DNA of 64,000 nucleotides from Streptomyces sp. CB01373 (GTDB lineage: Bacteria; Actinomycetota; Actinomycetes; Streptomycetales; Streptomycetaceae), in contig NZ_NNBK01000013.1 of NCBI RefSeq assembly GCF_002803075.1, positions 173,960 to 237,959 of the forward strand. Direction: 5' to 3'. The notes under the pieces are model-generated. The model was not told where the DNA came from and searched no databases. It worked only from the letters and a program-made list of their open reading frames with translations. Position numbers and translations under genes: made by a program. Positions within the stretch are counted from its first letter, which is position 1, and each line of letters opens with the position of its first letter. Positions 43,210 to 50,267 of the stretch are shown here, in pieces.

Positions 43210-44931
43210 GTGGCGGAACGGATCACGGCTGCCGTCGACGTGGCAGACAACAGCGGCGAGCAGCCGCTGACCGCCAAGGCGGACCAGTCCACGTCCGACG
43301 GGGTGGCCCAGCACCGGGAGCGGGGCACGGACAACGAAGAGGCACAGGGGAGCGACGGGACGGAGAGTCCCGGGAGGAAGACCTCACCACCCGATCTTCA
43401 CAGCGGTCACAAGCTGGCCGGACGCTACCGCCTCGAGGAGTGCGTCACCCGTCTGGACGGATTCAGCAGTTGGCGAGCCGTCGACGAGAAACTCCGTCGC
43501 GCCGTCGGGGTGCACATCCTGCCGGCGGACCACACGCGAGCGCGGTCCGTGCTGGCCGCGGCCCGCTCCTCCGCCCTGCTCGGCGACCCCCGCTTCGTGC
43601 AGGTCCTCGACGCCGTCGAGGAGGACGACCTCGTCTACGTCGTCCACGAGTGGCTGCCGGACGCGACGGAGCTGACCACGCTTCTGGCCTCGGGCCCTCT
43701 GGAGCCGCACGACGCCTACCAGTTGGTCAGCCAGATCGCGTCCGCCATGGCCGCCGCGCACCGCGAGGGCCTGGCCCATCTGCGACTGAACCCCAACGCC
43801 GTACTGCGCACCTCCACCGGTCAGTGGCGGGTCCGCGGTCTCGCCGTGAACGCGGCGCTGCGCGGCATCAGTTCCGACACCCCGCAGCGCACGGACACGG
43901 AGGCGATCGGCGCACTGCTGTATGCGGCGCTCACCCAGCGCTGGCCGTACGAGAGCGACGCCTACGGCATGTCCGGCCTGCCCAAGGACATCGGTCTCAT
44001 CCCCCCCGACCAGGTGCGCGCGGGCGTCCACCGCGGCCTGTCCGAACTCGCCATGCGTGCCCTCGTCAACGACGGCGCCACCGCCTCCCGCCACGAGTCG
44101 GCGTGCACCACCCCGGAGGAACTGGTCAAGGCAATCGGCGAGATGCCGCGCGTCCGGCCGCCGGAGCCGACGTTCACCGCGCCGCCGGAGTACCAGGGCA
44201 CCTCCTACCAGCAGGGCGCGTACGGCCGTCCGGCTCCGCGCCCCGGGGTCACCCAGCCGGTCCCGACCCCGCCGCCCCCGCTGCAGAGCCGCACCGGCAA
44301 GGCCCTGAAGTGGGCCGTCTCGGCCCTCCTCATCGCCGCCCTGGGCCTGGGCAGCTGGCAGCTCGCGGACGCCCTGCTGGGCCAGGGCGGCAAGTCCGAC
44401 GACACCCAGACGCAGACTCAGGACGACACCGACAAGAAGGACACGAAGCCGAAGCCGGCCCAGCCGCTCAAGATCTACGGCGCGCAGGAGTACGTCGCGA
44501 AGGGTGATGCCCAGCACCCCGCCGATGTCGGCAAGACATACGACGGGGACAGCTCGACGTACTGGCGCACCTCCAGCTACAAGGAGGGGCCGGACTTGAA
44601 CCCGGTCTTCAAGCCCGGTGTCGGCATCGTCTACGACCTCGGTTCGGCGCAGGAGGTCTCCTCCGCGTCCATAGCGCTCCTGTACGGCAATGACCACACG
44701 ACCGTCACGTTGTACGGCACGGACTCGATGAGTTCGTCGGTGCCGATCACCTCGATGACGAAGCTGGGGTCCGTGACGACGACCGGCACCACCGCAGAGG
44801 TGAAGGTGGTCAAGCCGGTGAAGACCCAGTACGTGCTGGTGTGGTTCACCGCTCTGCCGTACGCCCCAGGTGACGCGTACAGCAACCCGGGATACAAGCA
44901 GGCTGTGACGGACCTCAAGTTCACCGGCTGA
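43210..44931 (+). CDS. pseudokinase with membrane helix and extracellular discoidin-like domain
   Basis: 573 residues. A kinase fold (about 70-270) lacks catalytic residues: the Val-X-Lys lysine is His102 (VGVHIL), the HRD motif reads HLRLNPN (190-196), and DFG is replaced by RGL. A Pro-rich linker, one helix (about 377-400), and a C-terminal domain like F5/8-type C (YDGDSSTYWRTSSY) follow. Mycobacterial MviN carries an equivalent pseudokinase fused to the flippase; here it is a separate gene 118 bp after murJ. GTG 43210 follows AGGAG; GTG 43150 is possible. Confidence 0.87.
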   Translation: MAERITAAVDVADNSGEQPLTAKADQSTSDGVAQHRERGTDNEEAQGSDGTESPGRKTSPPDLHSGHKLAGRYRLEECVTRLDGFSSWRAVDEKLRRAVGVHILPADHTRARSVLAAARSSALLGDPRFVQVLDAVEEDDLVYVVHEWLPDATELTTLLASGPLEPHDAYQLVSQIASAMAAAHREGLAHLRLNPNAVLRTSTGQWRVRGLAVNAALRGISSDTPQRTDTEAIGALLYAALTQRWPYESDAYGMSGLPKDIGLIPPDQVRAGVHRGLSELAMRALVNDGATASRHESACTTPEELVKAIGEMPRVRPPEPTFTAPPEYQGTSYQQGAYGRPAPRPGVTQPVPTPPPPLQSRTGKALKWAVSALLIAALGLGSWQLADALLGQGGKSDDTQTQTQDDTDKKDTKPKPAQPLKIYGAQEYVAKGDAQHPADVGKTYDGDSSTYWRTSSYKEGPDLNPVFKPGVGIVYDLGSAQEVSSASIALLYGNDHTTVTLYGTDSMSSSVPITSMTKLGSVTTTGTTAEVKVVKPVKTQYVLVWFTALPYAPGDAYSNPGYKQAVTDLKFTG

Positions 44932-44957
44932 GTACGGACGCGAGGGGGAGGCATCCT

Positions 44958-45698
44958 GTGGCGGACGGCACCATATATGGCGACGTAAGCGATCAGGACC
45001 TCCTGGCCCGTCACGTGGAGGGCGACCGCGAGGCCTTCGGTGAGCTGGTGCGCCGTCACCGTGACCGGCTCTGGGCGGTCGCCCTGCGCACGCTGGGCGA
45101 CCGTGAGGAGGCCGCTGACGCCGTGCAGGACGCGTTCGTCTCCGCCTACCGGGCCGCCGGCACCTTCCGCGGCCAGTCGGCCGTCACGACCTGGCTGCAC
45201 CGGATCACGGTGAACGCCTGCCTGGACCGGGTCCGCAAGGCCGCCTCCCGCAAGACCTCCCCTGTGAACGACACCGAACGCCTGGAGCAGTTGCTGGAGC
45301 CGCACGAGTCGGCCTCGGCGCCTGCCGAGAGGAACGACGTGCAGCGGCAGCTCGTCGAGGCGCTGGGCACTCTCCCGCCGGATCAGCGGGCCGCCCTGGT
45401 GCTCGTGGACATGCAGGGCTATCCGGTGGCCGAGGCCGCCCGCATCCTCGATGTGCCGAGCGGGACGGTGAAGAGCCGTTGCGCCCGGGGCAGAGCGAGA
45501 CTCCTGCCGCTGCTCACCCATCTGCGCCCGAGGCGCACGCGTGAGGAGAAGGAATCGGGCGCGGGACGGAACCGGGCGCAGGGGACATCCGTCCCACCGA
45601 AGACGGATCCTGAAGGCACGCGCCCCGAGGGCAGAGACGCGCAGGGCAAAGGATCAGGCGATTCAGCTGCTGTGAAGGGCGGAGGTGGGCGAGCGTGA
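44958..45698 (+). CDS. sigM: ECF RNA polymerase sigma factor SigM
   Basis: 246 residues. Region 2 (DQDLLARHVEGDREAFGELV, with LRTLGDREEAADAVQDAF) and region 4 (LPPDQRAALVLVDMQGYPVAEAA) are both clear. The last 60 residues are a charged Gly/Lys/Arg-rich tail. The position before an anti-sigma gene and trxBA equals that of mycobacterial sigM, so the symbol follows synteny. GTG 44958 lies behind AGGGGGAGG. The stop overlaps the next start by 4 bp (GTGA), which implies translational coupling. Confidence 0.9.
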   Translation: MADGTIYGDVSDQDLLARHVEGDREAFGELVRRHRDRLWAVALRTLGDREEAADAVQDAFVSAYRAAGTFRGQSAVTTWLHRITVNACLDRVRKAASRKTSPVNDTERLEQLLEPHESASAPAERNDVQRQLVEALGTLPPDQRAALVLVDMQGYPVAEAARILDVPSGTVKSRCARGRARLLPLLTHLRPRRTREEKESGAGRNRAQGTSVPPKTDPEGTRPEGRDAQGKGSGDSAAVKGGGGRA

Positions 45699-46570
45699 CA
45701 TCCACGACAGACGCGGCCGGGCACCCGGACGTCACCGAGATCTCCGACCTCACCGAGGGCCTCCTCGCCCCCGCCCGGGCCGACGACCTCCAGCGGCATC
45801 TGGACGAGTGCGAGTTGTGCGCCGACGTCCACGCGTCGCTGACGGAGATCCGTGGTCTGCTCGGCGCCCTGCCGGATGTGCCCGCCATGCCGGCCGACGT
45901 GGCGGCCCGAATCGACGCGGCCCTTGCAGCCGAGGCCCCAGTGGCCGGGCCCCCGCTCACAGGTGGCGCGCGTGTTTCACGTGAAACATCGGCCGTGGAC
46001 CGTCCCTCCGGCCGTCCTCGCGCCGCCAGCACCGGCCCGGGTCGTAGGACAGGGACCCGCCGGGGACGCCGCAGGGTCGCCGTTCTCGGCTCCGTCGTCG
46101 CCCTCGCCGCCCTGGGGGTGACATCCGTGGTTCTGGCGACGCTCCACGACGACAAGCCATCCGACACGACGGCGCACGATCGTCCAAGCGCGTCCGCGGA
46201 CACCTTCTCCGCGAGCACCCTCAAGAGCGAGGTCGCCGATCTCCTCGCCCAGGAGCAGCCGCCGCGCAGAGACGCCCACACACCCCATGACTTCGGGGTG
46301 GAATCCGCTGCCGGTACCGACAGGCCCAAACTGCTGAAGAGCCCGCCGCCGACCGTCCCCTCGTGCGTACGGCAGGGCATCAACGACAGCGGCGTCCCGC
46401 TCGCCGCCCGGGCGGGTACCTATGACGGCAAGGACGCCTATCTCGTCGTGCTCCCCGATGCCTCCGGCGACAGCAGCCGCGTCACGGCCTACCTGGTCGA
46501 TGCGACCTGTGTCCGCCACCAGGCGGTCACGGTCAAGGTGTTGCTGTCGCGCTCCTACGCGCGTTCCTGA
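45695..46570 (+). CDS. transmembrane anti-sigma factor with zinc-finger motif
   Basis: 291 residues. The zinc-type anti-sigma motif H35-x3-C39-x2-C42 is present in the N-terminal cytosolic domain. One membrane helix lies at about 128-150 (VAVLGSVVALAALGVTSVVL), and an extracytoplasmic sensor domain of about 140 residues follows. It should hold SigM inactive until stress. An iron-sulfur form has been reported for the S. coelicolor partner of SigM as I recall; the cysteines fit either metal. A perfect parS encodes V94-S-R-E-T98. Confidence 0.85.
   Translation: MTSTTDAAGHPDVTEISDLTEGLLAPARADDLQRHLDECELCADVHASLTEIRGLLGALPDVPAMPADVAARIDAALAAEAPVAGPPLTGGARVSRETSAVDRPSGRPRAASTGPGRRTGTRRGRRRVAVLGSVVALAALGVTSVVLATLHDDKPSDTTAHDRPSASADTFSASTLKSEVADLLAQEQPPRRDAHTPHDFGVESAAGTDRPKLLKSPPPTVPSCVRQGINDSGVPLAARAGTYDGKDAYLVVLPDASGDSSRVTAYLVDATCVRHQAVTVKVLLSRSYARS
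45974..45987. other. parS site inside the anti-sigma gene
   Basis: A perfect GTTTCACGTGAAAC within coding sequence, encoding VSRE and the first two bases of the T98 codon, in the linker before the membrane helix. Confidence 0.92.
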
Positions 46571-46651
46571 GCCCGCACGCTCGGTCCTCGCGCCGCGTGG
46601 CATCGCATGACATCCCGTGCGCTGTCGCGCCACCGTGTGCCCCGGCACACC

Positions 46652-46678
46652 GGGAATGCCTGCCCCTTAGGATCCGTT
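46652..46678 (+). promoter_or_regulatory. sigma-R type promoter of trxBA
   Basis: GGGAAT (46652-46657), an 18-bp spacer, then GTT (46676-46678), which matches the streptomycete sigma-R consensus GGGAAT-N18-GTT. It lies 72 bp upstream of trxB. In S. coelicolor sigma-R drives trxBA under thiol stress. Confidence 0.82.
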
Positions 46679-46749
46679 GGGTGGGGTGAGAGCTATGAGA
46701 GAGGCTCCCCCCGGCCGTAGGACACAGTCCAGAGACGAGGAATCAAGCC

Positions 46750-47721
46750 GTGAGCGATGTCCGTAACGTGATCATCATCGGCTCCGGGCCCGCCGGCTAC
46801 ACGGCGGCGCTCTACACCGCGCGCGCGTCGCTGAAGCCGCTGGTTTTCGAGGGTGCGGTCACCGCGGGTGGTGCCCTGATGAACACCACCGACGTGGAGA
46901 ACTTCCCCGGCTTCCGTGACGGGATCATGGGCCCCGAGCTCATGGACAACATGCGTGCGCAGGCCGAGCGTTTCGGCGCCGAGCTGATCCCGGACGACGT
47001 GGTCTCCGTCGACCTGAGCGGTGAGATCAAGACCGTCACGGACACCTCGGGCACGGTGCACCAGGCGAAGGCCGTCATCGTCACCACCGGCTCGCAGCAC
47101 CGCAAGCTCGGCCTGCCGAACGAGGACACGCTCTCCGGCCGCGGCGTCTCCTGGTGTGCCACCTGCGACGGCTTCTTCTTCAGGGAGCAGGACATCGCCG
47201 TGATCGGTGGCGGTGACACCGCCATGGAGGAGGCGACCTTCCTCTCCCGGTTCGCCAAGTCCGTCACCGTCGTCCACCGCCGGGACACCCTGCGCGCCTC
47301 CAAGGCGATGCAGGAGCGCGCCTTCGCCGACCCGAAGATCAAGTTCGTCTGGGACAGCGAGGTTGCGGAGATCCAGGGCGACCAGAAGCTCTCCGGACTG
47401 AAGCTGCGCAACATCAAGACCGGCGAGCTGTCGGACCTTCCGGTGACCGGTCTGTTCATCGCCATCGGCCACGACCCGCGCACGGAGCTCTTCAAGGGCC
47501 AGCTGGACCTGGACGAGGAGGGCTACCTGAAGGTCGACTCGCCGTCCACCCGCACCAACCTGACCGGTGTCTTCGGCGCCGGCGACGTGGTCGACCACAC
47601 CTACCGCCAGGCAATCACCGCGGCCGGCACCGGCTGCTCCGCCGCCCTCGACGCCGAGCGCTTCCTCGCGGCTCTCGCGGACAACGAGCAGAAGGCCGAG
47701 CCCGAGAAGTCCACCGTCTGA
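46750..47721 (+). CDS. trxB: thioredoxin reductase
   Basis: 323 residues. It has the FAD-binding motif GSGPAGYTAALYTARA (11-26), the redox pair CATC (136-139), the NADPH motif GGGDTAMEEA and the C-terminal block GVFGAGDVVDHTYRQ. It reduces thioredoxin with NADPH in the cytosol. GTG 46750 follows GAGGAATCAAGCC. It stands 41 bp before trxA, as an operon. Confidence 0.97.
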   Translation: MSDVRNVIIIGSGPAGYTAALYTARASLKPLVFEGAVTAGGALMNTTDVENFPGFRDGIMGPELMDNMRAQAERFGAELIPDDVVSVDLSGEIKTVTDTSGTVHQAKAVIVTTGSQHRKLGLPNEDTLSGRGVSWCATCDGFFFREQDIAVIGGGDTAMEEATFLSRFAKSVTVVHRRDTLRASKAMQERAFADPKIKFVWDSEVAEIQGDQKLSGLKLRNIKTGELSDLPVTGLFIAIGHDPRTELFKGQLDLDEEGYLKVDSPSTRTNLTGVFGAGDVVDHTYRQAITAAGTGCSAALDAERFLAALADNEQKAEPEKSTV

Positions 47722-47762
47722 GCCCCCACCACCCCACCGCACGACCAATTAAGGAGCCCGCT

Positions 47763-48095
47763 GTGGCCGGCACCCTGAAGAACGTGACCGACGACTCCTT
47801 CGAGCAGGACGTCCTGAAGAGCGACAAGCCCGTCCTGGTGGACTTCTGGGCCGCCTGGTGCGGTCCCTGCCGCCAGATCGCTCCGTCCCTCGAGGCGATC
47901 GCCGCCGAGTACGGCGACAAGATCGAGGTCGTCAAGCTCAACATCGACGAGAACCCGGGCACCGCCGCCAAGTACGGGGTCATGTCCATTCCGACCCTGA
48001 ACGTCTACCGGAACGGCGAGGTCGCCAAGACCATCGTGGGGGCGAAGCCCAAGGCCGCGATCATCCGCGATCTCGAGGACTTCGTCGCCGAGTAA
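47763..48095 (+). CDS. trxA: thioredoxin
   Basis: 110 residues with the active site WCGPC and the cis-Pro region MSIPTLNVYRNGE. The GTG start follows AAGGAG. Paired with trxB and controlled by the sigma-R promoter upstream. A parS and a terminator follow. Confidence 0.97.
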   Translation: MAGTLKNVTDDSFEQDVLKSDKPVLVDFWAAWCGPCRQIAPSLEAIAAEYGDKIEVVKLNIDENPGTAAKYGVMSIPTLNVYRNGEVAKTIVGAKPKAAIIRDLEDFVAE

Positions 48096-48125
48096 GCATG
48101 GCGGGGCCGCCGAGACGGCGGCGAT

Positions 48126-48139
48126 GTTTCACGTGAAAC
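48126..48139. other. parS site
   Basis: A perfect GTTTCACGTGAAAC 31 bp after trxA, one base before a strong terminator. Confidence 0.92.
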
Positions 48140-48140
48140 A

Positions 48141-48174
48141 CGAATGGGCCAACCCTGAGGGGTTGGCCCATTCG
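48141..48174. terminator. bidirectional terminator after trxA
   Basis: A perfect 15-bp stem (48141-48155 with 48160-48174) closes on the loop TGAG. It is between the convergent trxA and GNAT genes. Confidence 0.92.
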
Positions 48175-48207
48175 CATGTCGCAGTTCGTCTGTAGCAGGC
48201 AGCTCGC

Positions 48208-48825
48208 TTACAGCGGCCTCAGCGCCGGTTCCTTCTGCACCGCTCCCAGAAGCCGGTCGATCGCCATCTCCACGTCTTCCTTCCAGGACAGCGTCGACCG
48301 CAACTCCAGCCGAAGCCGCGGATGGGCTGGATGGTGCCGGACCGTCTTGAACCCCACGGCCAGCAGATGGTCGGCGGGGAGCACGCAGGCGGGCTCCTTC
48401 CAGCGGGCGTCCCCGAATGCCTCAATGGCCTTGAAGCCCCGCCGCAGCAGATCCTTCGCAACCGTCTGGACCATGACACGACCCAGCCCCTGCCCCTGAT
48501 AGCCCGGCATGATGAACGCGGTCATCAGCTGCACGGCGTCCGGAGAGACGGGGCTCGTGGGAAAGGCCGTGGAACGAGGGACATAGGCGGGGGGAGCATA
48601 GAGCACGAAACCCACGGGCACGTCGTCGACGTAGACGACCCGACCGCAGGATCCCCAGTCCAGCAGGACGGCGGAGATCCACGCTTCCTTTTCCGCCGTG
48701 ACCGTGCCGGCCTTCAGCGCTGCCTCACCACTGACGGGGTCCAGCTCCCAGAAGACACACGCACGGCAGCGCTGGGGGAGGTCTTGAAGGTTGTCCAGCG
48801 TGAGCGGTACGAGCCGACGGCCCAT
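48208..48825 (-). CDS. GNAT-family acetyltransferase
   Basis: 205 residues with the acetyl-CoA loop YQGQGLGRVMVQT near residue 107. Streptomycetes keep it beside parB (SCO3888-like). The acceptor is unknown. ATG 48825 follows AGGAA. The upstream small reading frame overlaps its first 112 bases in another frame. Confidence 0.82.
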   Translation of the reverse strand: MGRRLVPLTLDNLQDLPQRCRACVFWELDPVSGEAALKAGTVTAEKEAWISAVLLDWGSCGRVVYVDDVPVGFVLYAPPAYVPRSTAFPTSPVSPDAVQLMTAFIMPGYQGQGLGRVMVQTVAKDLLRRGFKAIEAFGDARWKEPACVLPADHLLAVGFKTVRHHPAHPRLRLELRSTLSWKEDVEMAIDRLLGAVQKEPALRPL

Positions 48826-48971
48826 GAAGGCTGTTCCTCGCTTCCTTCGCCCGCGGCGCCACGCGCGGCTGTCAGAGCGCTGCGTTCCTTGAGGAGGCTG
48901 CCGACAAATCCGCCGACCGCACCCAGCCCCAAGACCGCGCCGAGCATTCCGGTGCGGCTCACCGTTCGCAT
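48714..48971 (-). CDS. possible small membrane protein overlapping the GNAT gene
   Basis: 85 codons from ATG 48971, with a good ribosome-binding site (GGGAGG). Residues 9-27 form a Gly-rich hydrophobic helix (MLGAVLGLGAVGGFVGSLL). The last 38 codons overlap the GNAT gene in another frame and look shadow-like, so a real product might consist mainly of the first 45 residues. Without comparison to relatives this stays tentative. Confidence 0.4.
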   Translation of the reverse strand: MRTVSRTGMLGAVLGLGAVGGFVGSLLKERSALTAARGAAGEGSEEQPSWAVGSYRSRWTTFKTSPSAAVRVSSGSWTPSVVRQR

Positions 48972-49026
48972 GCCCTGCCTCCCTCTAGAGGTACCGCCGG
49001 GTGGATGCGTCATACCCGAACGCATC

Positions 49027-49053
49027 GTATCGACGATGCGATTGCATCGATAC
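49027..49053. promoter_or_regulatory. dyad between parB and the small ORF
   Basis: GTATCGA-N13-TCGATAC, lying upstream of the leftward small ORF. The half-site resembles that of the palindrome at 32437-32459 (GTATCGA and TCGATAC). A regulator site is possible. Confidence 0.4.
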
Positions 49054-49148
49054 CGCCTGAAAGCAAAGAGCGGGCCGTGTTCCGGTACACACCGGACACG
49101 ACCCGCCTGTGCCGAGCGATCGAGCCGAACCCATCCCATCGGACGGGC

Positions 49149-50267
49149 TCAGCCCTCCATCTCCTCCTCCGGCTCTTCGCCATCCAGAAGACTCTGCTGC
49201 ATGACTGGGCCCTCGCCCGGAGCCAGCGTGCCGAGGATGCGCTCCAGGTCCTCCATGGAGGCGAACTCGACGGTGATCTTGCCCTTCTTCTGCCCCAGGT
49301 CGACCTTCACCCGCGTCTCGAAACGGTCGGACAGACGCGTCGCGAGGTCGGACAGGGCCGGGGAGACCCGACCTCCGGCACGCGGCCCCTTGGACCGAGG
49401 GGCCGCCGTCGGCCGCGACCCCATCAAGGTCACGATCTCCTCGACCGCCCGCACCGACAGTCCCTCGGCGACGATCCGATGGGCAAGCCGGTCCTGCTCC
49501 TCCGAGTCCTCGACGGAGAGCAGCGCCCGCGCATGTCCCGCCGAAAGAACTCCGGCGGCGACCCGACGCTGCACGGCCGGGGAGAGCTTCAGCAGACGCA
49601 GGGTGTTGGAGACCTGCGGGCGGGACCGGCCGATCCGGTCCGCCAGCTGGTCGTGCGTGCAGTTGAAGTCCCTCAGCAGCTGGTCGTAGGCGGCTGCCTC
49701 TTCCAGCGGGTTCAGCTGGGCCCGGTGCAGGTTCTCCAGCAGGGCGTCCAGGAGAAGCTTCTCGTCATCCGTCGCGCGCACGATCGCCGGGATGGCCGCG
49801 AGCCCTGCCTCACGGCAGGCCCGCCAGCGCCGCTCACCCATGATGAGCTCATAGCGCGCCGGGCCGAGCTGCCGGACGACGACGGGCTGGAGAAGCCCGA
49901 CCTCCTGGATGGAGGTGACGAGCTCGGCCAGCGCGTCCTCGTCGAAGACCTCACGCGGCTGGCGCGGGTTGGGCGTGATGGCGTCGAGGGGGATCTCGGC
50001 GAAGTGGGCGCCCATCACCGACGCGGTCACCTCAGCCGAGCTGCTCGCCTGCGGCTGCGCTGTTTCACGTGAAACAGAGGGCAGCGTGGTCACCTTCGCC
50101 GCCGCCACCCCCCGGTCACCGCGGTCACCCGTCAGCACCGGGACAGCCGAGGACGACGCGGAGCCCGCGCCTCCTGCCGTCGCCGGAGCCGGCGGCTTCT
50201 CCCCGGTCGGGGCAGCGGGGATCAGCGCGCCAAGACCGCGACCCAACCCCCTCCGTCGCTCACTCAC
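49149..50267 (-). CDS. parB: chromosome-partitioning protein ParB
   Basis: 372 residues. It binds parS, spreads, and loads condensin on origin regions. The CTP-binding motif GERRWRA is at 144-150, the HTH block follows (ADRIGRSRPQVSNTLRLL), and the C-terminal dimerisation helix ends the protein. A Pro/Ala/Ser-rich linker fills about 15-85 and contains VSRET (65-69), written by a parS. The GTG start overlaps the parA stop by 4 bp. Confidence 0.97.
   Translation of the reverse strand: MSERRRGLGRGLGALIPAAPTGEKPPAPATAGGAGSASSSAVPVLTGDRGDRGVAAAKVTTLPSVSRETAQPQASSSAEVTASVMGAHFAEIPLDAITPNPRQPREVFDEDALAELVTSIQEVGLLQPVVVRQLGPARYELIMGERRWRACREAGLAAIPAIVRATDDEKLLLDALLENLHRAQLNPLEEAAAYDQLLRDFNCTHDQLADRIGRSRPQVSNTLRLLKLSPAVQRRVAAGVLSAGHARALLSVEDSEEQDRLAHRIVAEGLSVRAVEEIVTLMGSRPTAAPRSKGPRAGGRVSPALSDLATRLSDRFETRVKVDLGQKKGKITVEFASMEDLERILGTLAPGEGPVMQQSLLDGEEPEEEMEG
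50062..50075. other. parS site inside parB
   Basis: A perfect GTTTCACGTGAAAC encoding V65-S-R-E-T69 of ParB. Confidence 0.93.
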
